Of a stretch of DNA of 64,000 nucleotides, positions 29,803-38,277 are shown one piece after another. Every line of letters starts with the position of its first letter. The first letter of the stretch is position 1. Below the pieces are notes generated by a model. The model worked only from the letters and a program-made list of their open reading frames with translations, did not search any database and had not been told where the DNA came from. Source of the DNA: Streptomyces mobaraensis (GTDB lineage Bacteria; Actinomycetota; Actinomycetes; Streptomycetales; Streptomycetaceae); assembly GCF_020099395.1 (NCBI RefSeq), contig NZ_CP083590.1, forward strand, positions 496,001-560,000, read 5' to 3'. A program made the position numbers and the translations under genes.

Positions 29803-30039
29803 TCACCTTTCCGGGGCCCACCGAATGGGACGAACGCCAGGACCCCGGACGCATGCAAACAGAAGTTGCCGGAGAGGTAAGGGAGTTGCACCGGAACAGC
29901 CCTTGATTTCCCCATTCCGCTTGACCGGCGCGGCGGGACGAAGTAGAGACGCCGAAGGCCGACGGCCCGACGCGGTACGCCCGCTTCACTCCCCGTAAAT
30001 GAGTGGCCAGACCCGCCCGCCGGACGGACCCTGGTATCC

Positions 30040-30633
30040 GTGACAGCACAGAAACACCGGATTCGCGCCCTGTACTCCCCTTCCACCATCACCGTCTACC
30101 AGGCGTACGATCCGGCCATCGGCCTGCCCGCCGCACGGGACGGCCGGTTTCCGGCCACCTGGAAGCGGGACCGCATGACGTGGATCAAGCCGTCCTTCCT
30201 CTGGATGATGTACCGCTGCGGCTGGGGCACCAAGGAGGGGCAGCGGACGGTGCTGGCCGTGGAGATCGACCGGGAGGGGTTCGAGTGGGCGCTGCGGAAC
30301 GCGTGCCTGTCGCACTACGACCCGGATGTGCACGAGGATCGGGACGCCTGGCGCCGGGAGTTGCGCCGGGCGCCGGCGCGGGTGCAGTGGGATCCGGAAC
30401 GGGATCCGCGGCTGCGGCCGCTGCCTTACCGGTCGCTGCAGCTCGGGCTGTCCGGCGAGGCGGCCCGCCGGTACGCGGACGAGTGGACGGTGGGCATCAC
30501 GGACGTCACGGCGCTGGCCCATGCCGTGCACGCGCGCGTGCGCGAGGGTGATCTGAAGGGCGCCGAGCGGCTGCTGCCGGAGGAGCGCCCGTATCCCGTG
30601 GCGGACGGGTTCCTCGCGCATCTGTGCTCGTAG
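30040..30633 (+). CDS. DUF4291 family protein
   Basis: 197 residues. The conserved features of the DUF4291 family are present: RALYSPSTITVYQAYDPAIG near the start, WIKPSFLWMMYRCGWGTKEGQ, VLAVEIDREGFEW, VQWDPERDPRL and LPYRSLQLGLSGEAARRY. The function of the family is not known to me; the conserved Trp/Lys/Arg residues suggest a nucleic-acid- or nucleotide-related activity but this cannot be shown here. No signal peptide or membrane segment. GTG 30040 is the only plausible start. It is divergent from the cholesterol oxidase gene, with 246 bases between. Confidence 0.88.
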   Translation: MTAQKHRIRALYSPSTITVYQAYDPAIGLPAARDGRFPATWKRDRMTWIKPSFLWMMYRCGWGTKEGQRTVLAVEIDREGFEWALRNACLSHYDPDVHEDRDAWRRELRRAPARVQWDPERDPRLRPLPYRSLQLGLSGEAARRYADEWTVGITDVTALAHAVHARVREGDLKGAERLLPEERPYPVADGFLAHLCS

Positions 30634-30708
30634 CCCCTCCCCCGCGCCCCGGAACGCGACGGAGTTCCCGCGCCGGCGGTAAACCCCCACGGCCCGCGGG
30701 GAGTCAGT

Positions 30709-30744
30709 GCGGGTGAGGGCATACGGCGGGTGAGGGCGGGTGAG
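30709..30744. repeat. Short direct repeats before the 32-residue gene
   Basis: GCGGGTGAGGGC occurs at 30709-30720 and 30726-30737, and a partial third copy begins at 30736. The copies lie 110-150 bases upstream of the small gene at 30857; a regulatory role is possible but unproven. Confidence 0.4.
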
Positions 30745-30856
30745 TGGGATCCCGCCCGGGCACGACCGGGGCCGTACTGGTGCAGGCTGGTGGTACTGGT
30801 GGGTGGCGTGGGGTTCGCGGTCACCTCGGGAGAAGTCAGGAGAAGGGGAGAGTGCG

Positions 30857-30955
30857 ATGAGTGACGAGTGCGACCACGAGTGGGTCCTGTGGAGCGGCGC
30901 CAGCCGCTGCCGCAAATGCGGTACGACGCAGTGGTCCGGATGGTCCGGCACATGA
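30857..30955 (+). CDS. 32-residue zinc-ribbon-like microprotein
   Basis: The reading frame starts at ATG 30857 with AAGGGGAG six bases upstream, an excellent ribosome-binding site. It encodes CDHEWVLWSGASRCRKCGTTQ, with one Cys-x-His pair and a CxxC pair that could bind one zinc ion, and a Trp-rich end. The spacing resembles short zinc ribbons annotated in streptomycetes. I cannot assign a function. The strong start signal and the conserved-looking metal ligands are the reasons to keep it. Confidence 0.5.
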   Translation: MSDECDHEWVLWSGASRCRKCGTTQWSGWSGT

Positions 30956-31029
30956 CCGGTCGCCAGGGGTGTGGGGGCGGCGTGCCCTGAGACGCGAGGG
31001 CGCGCGCCCTGCCGGTGCGCGCCCGGCGC

Positions 31030-31220
31030 ATTGGCGCGTCAGTGCACCCGGCACGTCGCGATACGTCAGTGCGTCCGGCGCGTCACGCGTCGACACCCAC
31101 TCAGTGCCTCAACGCGTCGGCAGGCCCGGTGCGTCGACACGTCAGACCGCCGGGTGCGCCGGCGCGCCCGATGTCGTCCACGCGTCAGTCCGCCCGGTGC
31201 GCCGGCGCGCCCGGCACGTC
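31030..31220. repeat. Degenerate GC-rich repeat patch
   Basis: About five diverged units beginning CGTCAG(T/A) follow one another with spacings of roughly 30-42 bases. The last two share the 18-mer GGTGCGCCGGCGCGCCCG exactly. No gene is visible in the gap 30956-31258 between the microprotein and the acyl-CoA dehydrogenase. Confidence 0.6.
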
Positions 31221-31258
31221 GCCCCGTAACGACCCGCCGCGCCGCCCCGGCCCGCGCC

Positions 31259-32497
31259 TCAGCGCACCTGCACCCCCGAGACCGCCCGGGCGATCACCAA
31301 CCGCTGGATCTCGCTGGTGCCCTCGAAGATCGTGTAGATGGCGGCGTCCCGGTGCATCCGCTCCACGGGGTATTCGCGGGTGTAGCCGTTGCCGCCGAGG
31401 ATCTGCATCGCCTGGGCGGTGACCGCCTTGGCGGTCTCGCCGGCGAAGAGCTTGCTCATGGAGCCCTCGGCCGAGGTGAACGGCTTGCCGGTGGCGGCCA
31501 TCGCCGAGGCGCGCCAGACGAGGAGGCGGGCGGCGTCGATGCGGGTGCGCATGTCGGCGAGCTGGAAGGCGACGCCCTGGTTGTCGATGATCGGGCGGCC
31601 GAACTGGACGCGCGTGGTGGCGTAGTCGAGGGCGATCTCGTAGGCGGCGCGGGCGATGCCGACGGCCTGGGCGGCCACGGCCGGGCGGGACGCCTCGAAG
31701 GTGGCCATCGCCGCGTTGCCGCCGCGCTCGCCGCCGCGTGAACCGCCCTTCTTCTTGCCCTCCCGAGCCCGCGCCAGACGCTCGTCGAGCTTCTCCTTGC
31801 CGCCGAGCAGGCAGTGACCGGGCACCCGGACGCCGTCGAGGACGACCTCGGCGGTGTGCGACGCGCGGATGCCGTGCTTCTTGAACTTCTGCCCCTGGGA
31901 CAGCCCTTCGGTGCCCGGCGGGATGATGAAGGAGGCGTGTCCGCGGGCGCCCAGGCCGGGTTCGACGACGGCGACGACGACGTGGACGTTGGCGATGCCG
32001 CCGTTGGTCGCCCAGGTCTTGGTGCCGTTGAGCACCCATTCGTCCTTGGCCTCGTCGTAGACGGCGCGGGTGCGCATCGCGGAGACGTCGGAGCCGGCGT
32101 CGGGCTCGGAGGAGCAGAAGGCGGCGACCTTCACGTCGTCCGGGTCGCCGTACATCTGCGGGATCCAGGTGCCGATCTGTTCGTCGGTGCCGTTGGTGAG
32201 GACGCCGACGGCCGCCAGGCCGGTGCCGGTGATGGCCAGGCCCAGGCCGGCGTCGCCCCAGAAGAGCTCCTCGATGGCCACGGGGATGCCCAGGCCGGTG
32301 GGGTCGAAGAACTGCTTCGCGTAGAAGTCGAGCGAATACAGGCCGATTTTCGCCGCTTCCTGGACGACCGGCCAGGGGAACTCCTCGCGTTCGTCCCACT
32401 CCGCGGCGGCGGGCCGCATCACGTCGGCGGCGAAGCCGTGGACCCAGTCGCGCACGGCCTTCTGTTCGTCGTCGAGCTCCAGTCCGAAACCCGCCAT
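31259..32497 (-). CDS. Acyl-CoA dehydrogenase
   Basis: 412 residues with the full acyl-CoA dehydrogenase fold. Signature 1 is [16 protein letters not shown] in the flavin-binding middle domain with KTWATNGG after it; signature 2 is [21 protein letters not shown], and the C-terminal [15 protein letters not shown] contains the usual catalytic-base Glu position. The enzyme performs the first oxidation step of fatty-acid beta-oxidation with FAD. A basic insertion ([16 protein letters not shown]) in the middle is unusual and probably a surface loop. The gene is divergent from a TetR regulator with a palindromic operator between them, so induction by an acyl-CoA-type ligand is likely. Confidence 0.93.
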   Translation of the reverse strand: MAGFGLELDDEQKAVRDWVHGFAADVMRPAAAEWDEREEFPWPVVQEAAKIGLYSLDFYAKQFFDPTGLGIPVAIEELFWGDAGLGLAITGTGLAAVGVLTNGTDEQIGTWIPQMYGDPDDVKVAAFCSSEPDAGSDVSAMRTRAVYDEAKDEWVLNGTKTWATNGGIANVHVVVAVVEPGLGARGHASFIIPPGTEGLSQGQKFKKHGIRASHTAEVVLDGVRVPGHCLLGGKEKLDERLARAREGKKKGGSRGGERGGNAAMATFEASRPAVAAQAVGIARAAYEIALDYATTRVQFGRPIIDNQGVAFQLADMRTRIDAARLLVWRASAMAATGKPFTSAEGSMSKLFAGETAKAVTAQAMQILGGNGYTREYPVERMHRDAAIYTIFEGTSEIQRLVIARAVSGVQVR

Positions 32498-32516
32498 GGC
32501 CCCTCCCGAGCGTTGC

Positions 32517-32544
32517 TTACCTGCGGTAACAGGAGTCTGTTACC
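32517..32544. promoter_or_regulatory. Overlapping palindromes between acyl-CoA dehydrogenase and TetR genes
   Basis: TTACC-tgc-GGTAA (32517-32529) overlaps GGTAACA-ggagtc-TGTTACC (32525-32544). Both are perfect inverted repeats sharing the same GGTAA half, located 20-47 bases ahead of the dehydrogenase start. This fits a TetR-family fatty-acid regulator operator. Confidence 0.6.
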
Positions 32545-32649
32545 GGTCAGTAGGACCTGTCAACTCCCCTCTCCCCCCGGATCCGCTGGGTGCCGCGGGT
32601 GTTACGTTGCGCAGGCATGTGAGAAGACACGGGGGCGGGAGGCACAGCC

Positions 32650-33294
32650 ATGACGACCAGTCAGCGGGAAGACCAGCAGCGCACGACGGAACGGCGGCGC
32701 AGGGAACTGCTGGAGGCCGCGGACCGGGTGGTGCTCAGGGACGGGCCGGGGGCGTCGATGAACGCCATCGCGGCCGAGGCGGGGATCACCAAACCGATCC
32801 TCTACCGGCATTTCGGCGACAAGGGCGGCCTCTACCGGGCGCTCGCGGCCCGGCACACCGAGGCACTGCTGGAGGGGCTGCGGGCCGCGCTCGACGCGCC
32901 GGCCGAGCGGCGGCGGCGCGTGGAGGCGACCCTCGACACCTACCTCGCCGCCATAGAGGCGCGGCCGCAGGTCTACCGGTTCCTGATGCACCCGGCCGAG
33001 GACGCCGGCCCGTCGGACCGCGGCTTCGACGTGGGCCGGCACTCCGCGCCGCTCCTGCGGCGGATGGGCGAGGAGCTGGCGGTGGTGATAGCCGAGCGCG
33101 TGGAACTGGGCCCGGAGGGCACCGGGCTCGCCCGCGCCTGGGGGCACGGCATCGTCGGCATGATGCACGCGGCCGGCGACTGGTGGCTCCGCGAGCACCC
33201 CTTCCCCCGCGAGCACCTGGTCAGCCACCTCGCCGACCTCCTGTGGGGCCGGCTGGCCACGGCGGGCGACCGGGCGGACGGCCCGGGATTCTGA
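32650..33294 (+). CDS. TetR-family regulator, probably of fatty-acid degradation
   Basis: 214 residues. The N-terminal helix-turn-helix is clear (RRRELLEAADRVVLRDGPGASMNAIAAEAGITKPILYRHFGDKGGLYRAL). The C-terminal domain has the pattern seen in TetR regulators next to acyl-CoA dehydrogenases (VYRFLMHPAEDAG, GHGIVGMMHAAGDWWL). It is divergent from the acyl-CoA dehydrogenase; the overlapping palindromes at 32517-32544 are the likely operator for both genes. The ligand is probably a long-chain acyl-CoA by analogy with related regulators, which is inference. Confidence 0.9.
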   Translation: MTTSQREDQQRTTERRRRELLEAADRVVLRDGPGASMNAIAAEAGITKPILYRHFGDKGGLYRALAARHTEALLEGLRAALDAPAERRRRVEATLDTYLAAIEARPQVYRFLMHPAEDAGPSDRGFDVGRHSAPLLRRMGEELAVVIAERVELGPEGTGLARAWGHGIVGMMHAAGDWWLREHPFPREHLVSHLADLLWGRLATAGDRADGPGF

Positions 33295-33367
33295 CCGCCA
33301 CGAGCCGGTCCGCCCGCCGTCCCGGCGGGCGGGGCGGAAAACCGGATGCCCGCCTCCCTTCCTCGAC

Positions 33368-33398
33368 GTAATGTGCACTGCCGCAAGGCAGGCATTAC
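33368..33398 (+). promoter_or_regulatory. Nested inverted repeat just before a GNAT gene
   Basis: GTAATG (33368-33373) pairs with CATTAC (33393-33398), and inside it CTGCC (33378-33382) pairs with GGCAG (33387-33391) around a GCAA loop. In RNA this would be a GNRA-capped stem close to the ribosome-binding site at 33401-33408; in DNA it could be an operator. Confidence 0.4.
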
Positions 33399-33412
33399 TC
33401 GGAAGGGGCACC

Positions 33413-34048
33413 ATGGTTCCGGAACTCGTCACGGCCTGGGCGGCCGGCTGGGCCGTCTCGCGGGGGACTCACCCGCCCACCGCGCACCCCTGGGGATGCG
33501 TCATCACGGTCGGGCTGCCGGAGCAGTCGGAGCGCCGGGTCGTGTACGTCCCGGAGGCGGACGCGGTACGGGCGGCGTGCGCGGACCCCGTCCCGTACGC
33601 CTGGCTCAAGGCCGCCGAGGATCCCGACGTGATACGGCGCCTGCTCCCCCGGGGCTGGGTGGTGGATGAGGAGGACACCGGCCATCTGATGGCCGTCGAC
33701 CTCGCACCGCCCGCCGGCCCGTCGACGGCGCCGCCCGGATACGTGGCTTCCGTGAACGAGGCCGACGGCGTCCTCCACGTCCGGGTGACCGACGCGGCGG
33801 GCGGACCCGCCGCCAAGGGGCAGCTGGTGGTCGTCGGGGACGTGGCGGTCGTCGACCGCGTCGTGACCGAGGAGGCGCACCGCCGGCGCGGCCTCGGCCG
33901 CCTCGTGATGCGTACGCTCGGCGAACACGCCCTGGCCGCGGGCGCGTTCACCGGCGTCCTGGGCGCGACGGACGACGGGCGCGCGCTGTACGAGACGCTG
34001 GGCTGGAAGCGGCACACGGCCCTGACGGCGTGCGCCTACCGACCGTGA
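33413..34048 (+). CDS. GNAT-family N-acetyltransferase
   Basis: 211 residues. The first 100 residues are a domain of unknown role (PWGCVITVGLPEQSERRVVYVPEAD...); the second half is a GNAT core with the acetyl-CoA loop HRRRGLGRLVMRTL and the typical ending GRALYETLGWKRHTALTACAY. It likely acetylates a small molecule or amino group. ATG 33413 follows GGAAGGGG by five bases. The stem-loop at 33368-33398 lies directly upstream. Neighbours give no hint of substrate. Confidence 0.85.
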   Translation: MVPELVTAWAAGWAVSRGTHPPTAHPWGCVITVGLPEQSERRVVYVPEADAVRAACADPVPYAWLKAAEDPDVIRRLLPRGWVVDEEDTGHLMAVDLAPPAGPSTAPPGYVASVNEADGVLHVRVTDAAGGPAAKGQLVVVGDVAVVDRVVTEEAHRRRGLGRLVMRTLGEHALAAGAFTGVLGATDDGRALYETLGWKRHTALTACAYRP

Positions 34049-34060
34049 GCCGGCGCGCGG

Positions 34061-34150
34061 AACGCCTGCCGGGCATGGGACGGCGGACCTGACGCCTGCC
34101 GGGCATGGGACGGCGAACCTGACGCCTGTCGGCCATGAGGCGGCGCTCGC
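34061..34150. repeat. 30-bp tandem repeat, three units
   Basis: Three adjacent 30-base units (34061-34090, 34091-34120, 34121-34150) share AACGCCTGCCGGGCATGGGA or close variants; the first two differ at two positions and the third is more diverged. Further weak copies trail to about 34200. It lies in the 251-base gap between the convergent GNAT and peptide deformylase genes and encodes nothing I can support. Confidence 0.75.
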
Positions 34151-34299
34151 CGGTCGCGGGACGGCAGCCGCACGGCCCACCGGCCGCGAGACGGCGCGGG
34201 CCACCGTCCGGCGCCGTCCGTCCGCCGAGCGCGCGCCGCGCGGGCCACGCCCGGCGCGAGCCCCGGCACAAGCCCCCGGCACACCGCGCGCTCCGCGCG

Positions 34300-34887
34300 C
34301 TACGGCACCGGCCGTACCCCCGCGCCCGCCCAGGGCGCCCGGCGTGCGGCGCGGAGGGTGCGGCGGTGGGCGGAGCCGGTGAGGTGGTCGAGGTAGAGGC
34401 CGCCGTCGAGGTGGGCGCACTCGTGCTGGAGGCAGCGGGCGAAGAAGCCGGTGCCCGTCACCCGCACCGGGGTGCCGTCCAGGGTGAAGCCCTCGACCAC
34501 CGCCTCGTCGGAGCGCGGCGTGGGTGCCTCGAGGCCGGGCAGCGACAGACAGCCCTCGGGGCCGAGTACCTCCACCCCGCCGGTCGAGACGAGGCGGGGG
34601 TTGACGAGGTGGCCGAGGTGGCGGACGTCCTCGTCGTCGGGGCAGTCGTAGACGAAGACGCGCAGCGGGACGCCGATCTGGTTGGCGGCGAGGCCGACGC
34701 CGTCGAAGGCGTACATCGTGGCGAACATCGACTCCACGAGTCCGGCCAGGTCGGTGCGCTCCCCGTCGGCCTCGACGGGCGCCGTGAAGTCCTCGACCTC
34801 GGCGCAGGGGGCGGCCAGTACCGGATCGCCGAGCAGCCGCACGGGCCGCACGCGTCCGGAACTTCCTGGAATGGCACGTCTTCGCAT
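34300..34887 (-). CDS. def: Peptide deformylase
   Basis: 195 residues. All three deformylase motifs are visible: GVGLAANQIG, EGCLSLPG with the metal-ligand Cys, and QHECAHLDG, where the two His bind metal and the Glu is catalytic (HECAH in place of the common HExDH). It removes the formyl group from nascent protein N-termini. The first 20 residues (RRRAIPGSSGRVRPVR) are an actinomycete-type extension. The C-terminus (LRAARRAPWAGAG) is short. It is transcribed away from MurT-GatD. Streptomycetes often have several deformylases, so it need not be the only one. Confidence 0.93.
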   Translation of the reverse strand: MRRRAIPGSSGRVRPVRLLGDPVLAAPCAEVEDFTAPVEADGERTDLAGLVESMFATMYAFDGVGLAANQIGVPLRVFVYDCPDDEDVRHLGHLVNPRLVSTGGVEVLGPEGCLSLPGLEAPTPRSDEAVVEGFTLDGTPVRVTGTGFFARCLQHECAHLDGGLYLDHLTGSAHRRTLRAARRAPWAGAGVRPVP

Positions 34888-35052
34888 GGGTCCAGCCTAC
34901 GGGCCCGCGGAAGACGGTTTCGGGCCCACGGGCGGATCTCGATAGGCTGATCCCCGACCGAAGCCTCCTGGCTGACGATTCGGCGCGGAGGGGGCGTTCC
35001 ACCGGCGGACCAGGGAACAGGCGACGGCGCCGAACAAGGAGGATCTAGGACG

Positions 35053-36291
35053 ATGGCAGGCAACTCGGGGCCGCTGTCCGCACGCGCCAAGCTGGCCGTG
35101 ACAGCGGGCAAGGCCGCGGCGGCGGTGTCGCGGGCCGCGGGGCGCGGCAGCGGATCGGTGATCGGCGGCAAGGTCGCGCTCAAGCTCGACCCTGACCTGC
35201 TCGCCCGGCTGGCGACCCACCTCGATGTGGTCCTCGTCTCGGCCACGAACGGCAAGACGACCACGACCCGGCTGATCGCCGAGGCGCTGCGGGCCAGCGG
35301 CCCGGTGGTGTCGAACGCGCTGGGCGCCAACATGCCCGCGGGCATCACCTCCGCCCTGGCCGGCGGCTCGGACGCGCGCTTCGGCGTGATCGAGGTGGAC
35401 GAGAAGTACCTGGCGATGGTCGCCCGGGACGTCTCGCCCAAGGCCATAGCGCTGCTCAACCTCTCCCGCGACCAGCTCGACCGCGCCGCGGAGACCCGCA
35501 TGCTGGCCGAGAAGTGGCGGGAGGGCCTGGCCGGCTCCAAGGCGGTGATCATCGCCAACGCCGACGACCCGCTGATCGTGTGGGCCGCCTCGTCCTCGCC
35601 GAACGTGGTGTGGGTGGCGGCCGGCCAGGAGTGGAAGGACGACGCCTGGTCCTGCCCGTCGTGCGGCGGTGTGATGCAGCGCCCGGGCGACGACTGGTTC
35701 TGCGGCGAGTGCGGTTTCCGCCGGCCGACGCCGAGCTGGGCGCTGTCGGGCGACTACGTGCTGGACCCGCACGGTTCGGCGTGGCCGATCCACCTCCAGC
35801 TGCCGGGCCGGGCCAACAAGGCGAACGCCACCACCTCCGCCGCCGTGGCCGCCACCTTCGGGGTGCCGCCGCAGGTGGCGCTGGAGCGGATGTACCAGGT
35901 GCAGGCGGTGGCCGGCCGGTACGACGTGGTGACGTTCATGAACCGCGAACTGCGGCTGCTGCTGGCGAAGAACCCGGCCGGCTGGCTGGAGACGTTCTCG
36001 CTGATCGACGGCCCGCCGGCGCCGGTGCTGCTGTCGGTGAACGCGCGCGGCGCGGACGGTACGGACACCTCGTGGCTGTGGGACGTGGACTACACGCGGC
36101 TCGCGGGGCACCCGATCTTCGTGATCGGCGACCGCAAGCTCGACCTGGCGGTGCGTCTGGAGGTCGCCGGCCTGGACTTCCGGGTCTGCGAGAGCGTGGA
36201 CGAGGCCGTGCAGTCGGCCCCGCCCGGCCGGATCGAGGTCATCGCCAACTACACCGCGTTCCAGGACCTCCGCCGCCGCGTCGGCAACTGA
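35053..36291 (+). CDS. murT: MurT, Mur-ligase subunit of lipid II isoglutaminyl synthase
   Basis: 412 residues. The central Mur-ligase domain has the ATP loop SATNGKTTTTRLIAEAL; it is interrupted by a four-cysteine zinc ribbon (SCPSCGGVM...FCGECGFRRP, about residues 200-222) found in MurT proteins; the C-terminal DUF1727 domain contains GTDTSWLWDVDYTRL with the catalytic Asp. Together with GatD it amidates the D-glutamate of lipid II to D-isoglutamine using ATP and glutamine-derived ammonia, at the inner face of the membrane. The two genes are 19 bases apart, in the usual operon order. The start at 35053 follows AAGGAGGA, an excellent ribosome-binding site. Confidence 0.95.
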   Translation: MAGNSGPLSARAKLAVTAGKAAAAVSRAAGRGSGSVIGGKVALKLDPDLLARLATHLDVVLVSATNGKTTTTRLIAEALRASGPVVSNALGANMPAGITSALAGGSDARFGVIEVDEKYLAMVARDVSPKAIALLNLSRDQLDRAAETRMLAEKWREGLAGSKAVIIANADDPLIVWAASSSPNVVWVAAGQEWKDDAWSCPSCGGVMQRPGDDWFCGECGFRRPTPSWALSGDYVLDPHGSAWPIHLQLPGRANKANATTSAAVAATFGVPPQVALERMYQVQAVAGRYDVVTFMNRELRLLLAKNPAGWLETFSLIDGPPAPVLLSVNARGADGTDTSWLWDVDYTRLAGHPIFVIGDRKLDLAVRLEVAGLDFRVCESVDEAVQSAPPGRIEVIANYTAFQDLRRRVGN

Positions 36292-36310
36292 CCCGCAAAG
36301 GACCATGAGC

Positions 36311-37039
36311 ATGAGCCAGAACAGTCTGCGTGTGGTGTGGGTCTACCCCGACCTGCTCAGCACCTACGGGGACCAGGGCAACGTCCTGGTCCTGGAGCGC
36401 CGCGCCCACCAGCGCCGCCTGGACGTCCAGCGCCTGGACGTCCGTTCCGACCAGCAGATCCCCACCTCGGGTGACATCTACCTGATCGGCGGCGGTGAGG
36501 ACCGTCCGCAGCGGCTGGCGGCGGAGCGGCTGCGCCGCGACGGCGGCCTCAACCGGGCGGTCGCCAACGGCGCGATCGTCTTCTCGGTCTGCGCCGGGTA
36601 CCAGATCCTGGGCCACGAGTTCATCAACGACCTGGGCCAGCGCGAGCAGGGCCTGGGCCTGCTGGACGTCTACAGCACCCGCGGCGAGGGCGAGCGCTGC
36701 GTCGGCGACGTGCTCGGTGACATCGACCCGCAGCTCGGCCTGCCGCCGCTGACCGGTTTCGAGAACCACCAGGGCGTCACCCACCTCGGCCCGTCCGCGC
36801 GCCCGTTCGCCCGGGTCCGCTTCGGCAACGGCAACGGCACGGGCGACGGCACCGAGGGCGCGTTCAACGAGACGGTCTTCGGTACGTACATGCACGGCCC
36901 GGTCATGGCGCGGAACCCGCACATCGCGGACCTGCTGCTGAAGCTGGCGCTGGACGTCAACGCGCTGCCGCCGGTGGACGACCGCTGGTACGACGCGCTG
37001 CGCAACGAGCGCATCGCGGCGGCGACGCAGCCCGCGTAG
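36311..37039 (+). CDS. gatD: GatD, glutamine amidotransferase subunit of lipid II isoglutaminyl synthase
   Basis: 242 residues of the class I amidotransferase (CobB/CobQ-like) fold. The nucleophile is Cys94 in FSVCAGYQILGHEF, the same number as in Staphylococcus aureus GatD, and the catalytic His is His195 in GTYMHGPV. It releases ammonia from glutamine and channels it to MurT. I chose ATG 36311 because AAAGGA ends eight bases before it; ATG 36305 is only two bases from that site. A short glycine/asparagine loop (GNGNGTGDG, about residues 172-180) is an insertion of low complexity. Confidence 0.94.
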   Translation: MSQNSLRVVWVYPDLLSTYGDQGNVLVLERRAHQRRLDVQRLDVRSDQQIPTSGDIYLIGGGEDRPQRLAAERLRRDGGLNRAVANGAIVFSVCAGYQILGHEFINDLGQREQGLGLLDVYSTRGEGERCVGDVLGDIDPQLGLPPLTGFENHQGVTHLGPSARPFARVRFGNGNGTGDGTEGAFNETVFGTYMHGPVMARNPHIADLLLKLALDVNALPPVDDRWYDALRNERIAAATQPA

Positions 37040-37074
37040 CGGTCCGCATCGTCCGCGTGCCGGACGCCGGTGTT

Positions 37075-37106
37075 CCCCGTCACCCGCCCTGGGTAGGGTG
37101 ACGGGG
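37075..37106 (+). terminator. Hairpin between gatD and pfkA
   Basis: CCCCGTCACCC at 37075-37085 pairs perfectly with GGGTGACGGGG at 37096-37106 around a 10-base loop. It lies 36 bases after the gatD stop and 54 bases before pfkA, so it probably ends the murT-gatD transcript; it may overlap the pfkA promoter. Confidence 0.65.
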
Positions 37107-37159
37107 ATTCCACCGGACGACGGGGTCCGGTCGTCGGCCCTGTCACAAAGGTTTCCACC

Positions 37160-38185
37160 ATGCGCATCGGTGTGCTCACCTCCGGCGGCGACTGCCCCGG
37201 TCTCAACGCCGTCATACGTTCCGTCGTGCACCGCGCGGTCGCGGACCACGGCGACGAGGTGATCGGCTTCCACGACGGCTGGCGCGGCCTCCTCGAAGGC
37301 GACCACCGGCCGCTCGACCTGGACGCGGTGGCCGGCATCCTGGCCTCCGGCGGCACGGTCCTCGGCTCCTCCCGGGTCCGCCCCGAGCAGTTGCGGGACG
37401 GCGTCGAGCGGGCGAAGGAGCACGTCGCGGCGCTGGGCCTGGACGCCGTGATCCCGATCGGCGGCGAGGGCACGCTCAAGGCGGCCCGGCTGCTGTCGGA
37501 CGGCGGGATCCCCATCGTCGGCGTCCCCAAGACGATCGACAACGACATCGCGGTCACCGATGTGACCTTCGGCTTCGACACGGCCGTGGGCGTCGCCACG
37601 GAGGCCCTGGACCGGCTGAAGACCACCGCCGAGTCGCACCAGCGGGTGCTGATCGTCGAGGTGATGGGCCGGCACACCGGCTGGATCGCCCTGCATTCGG
37701 GCATGGCCGCCGGCGCCCACGCGATCGTGGTCCCGGAGCGGCCCTTCGACATCGACGAGCTCAGCGCGGTGGTCGGCAAGCGCTTCGAGGCCGGCAAGCG
37801 GTTCGCGATCGTGGTGGTCGCGGAGGGCGCCAAGCCGCGCGAGGGCTCGATGGCGTTCGAGACCGGCGGGACGGACGTCTACGGGCACGAGCGGTTCGCC
37901 GGGGTGGCCCGGCAGCTCGCCGTCGAACTGGAGCGGCGGCTCGGCAAGGAGGCCCGGCCGGTGATCCTCGGCCACGTCCAGCGCGGCGGCACCCCGACCG
38001 CGTACGACCGCGTCCTCGCCACCCGCTTCGGCTGGCACGCGGTCGAGGCCGCGCACCGCGGCGACTTCGGGATGATGACCGCGCTGCGCGGCACGGAGAT
38101 CACGCTGGTGCCGCTGGCGGAGGCGGTGGAGTCGCTGAAGACCGTGCCGGAGGACCGCTACGGCGAGGTCGACTCCGTCCTTTGA
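37160..38185 (+). CDS. pfkA: ATP-dependent 6-phosphofructokinase
   Basis: 341 residues, the size of actinomycete group III phosphofructokinases. Motifs: LTSGGDCPGLNAVIRSVV for nucleotide binding at the N-terminus, PIGGEGTLKAARL (GGEGT, the ATP form rather than the GGDD of pyrophosphate enzymes), PKTIDNDI with the catalytic Asp, MGRHTGWIALHSG for fructose-6-phosphate, and HVQRGGTPTAYDR. It phosphorylates fructose-6-phosphate in glycolysis. The start at 37160 has AAAGG upstream. Streptomyces typically carries several pfkA paralogues, and the copy number cannot be told from here. Confidence 0.95.
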   Translation: MRIGVLTSGGDCPGLNAVIRSVVHRAVADHGDEVIGFHDGWRGLLEGDHRPLDLDAVAGILASGGTVLGSSRVRPEQLRDGVERAKEHVAALGLDAVIPIGGEGTLKAARLLSDGGIPIVGVPKTIDNDIAVTDVTFGFDTAVGVATEALDRLKTTAESHQRVLIVEVMGRHTGWIALHSGMAAGAHAIVVPERPFDIDELSAVVGKRFEAGKRFAIVVVAEGAKPREGSMAFETGGTDVYGHERFAGVARQLAVELERRLGKEARPVILGHVQRGGTPTAYDRVLATRFGWHAVEAAHRGDFGMMTALRGTEITLVPLAEAVESLKTVPEDRYGEVDSVL

Positions 38186-38277
38186 CCCACCGCTCGGGGG
38201 CGGCCCCCGGGCGCAGGTCACACGGGGGCCGCCTCTACTCTGGATCCGGCGCATCGGTCCTAATCGGGAGAGAGCGG

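Noticed and set aside
34061..34150. Possible CRISPR-like or attachment-site repeat
   Set aside because: The 30-base units abut with no spacers, and no integrase, tRNA or cas gene is nearby.
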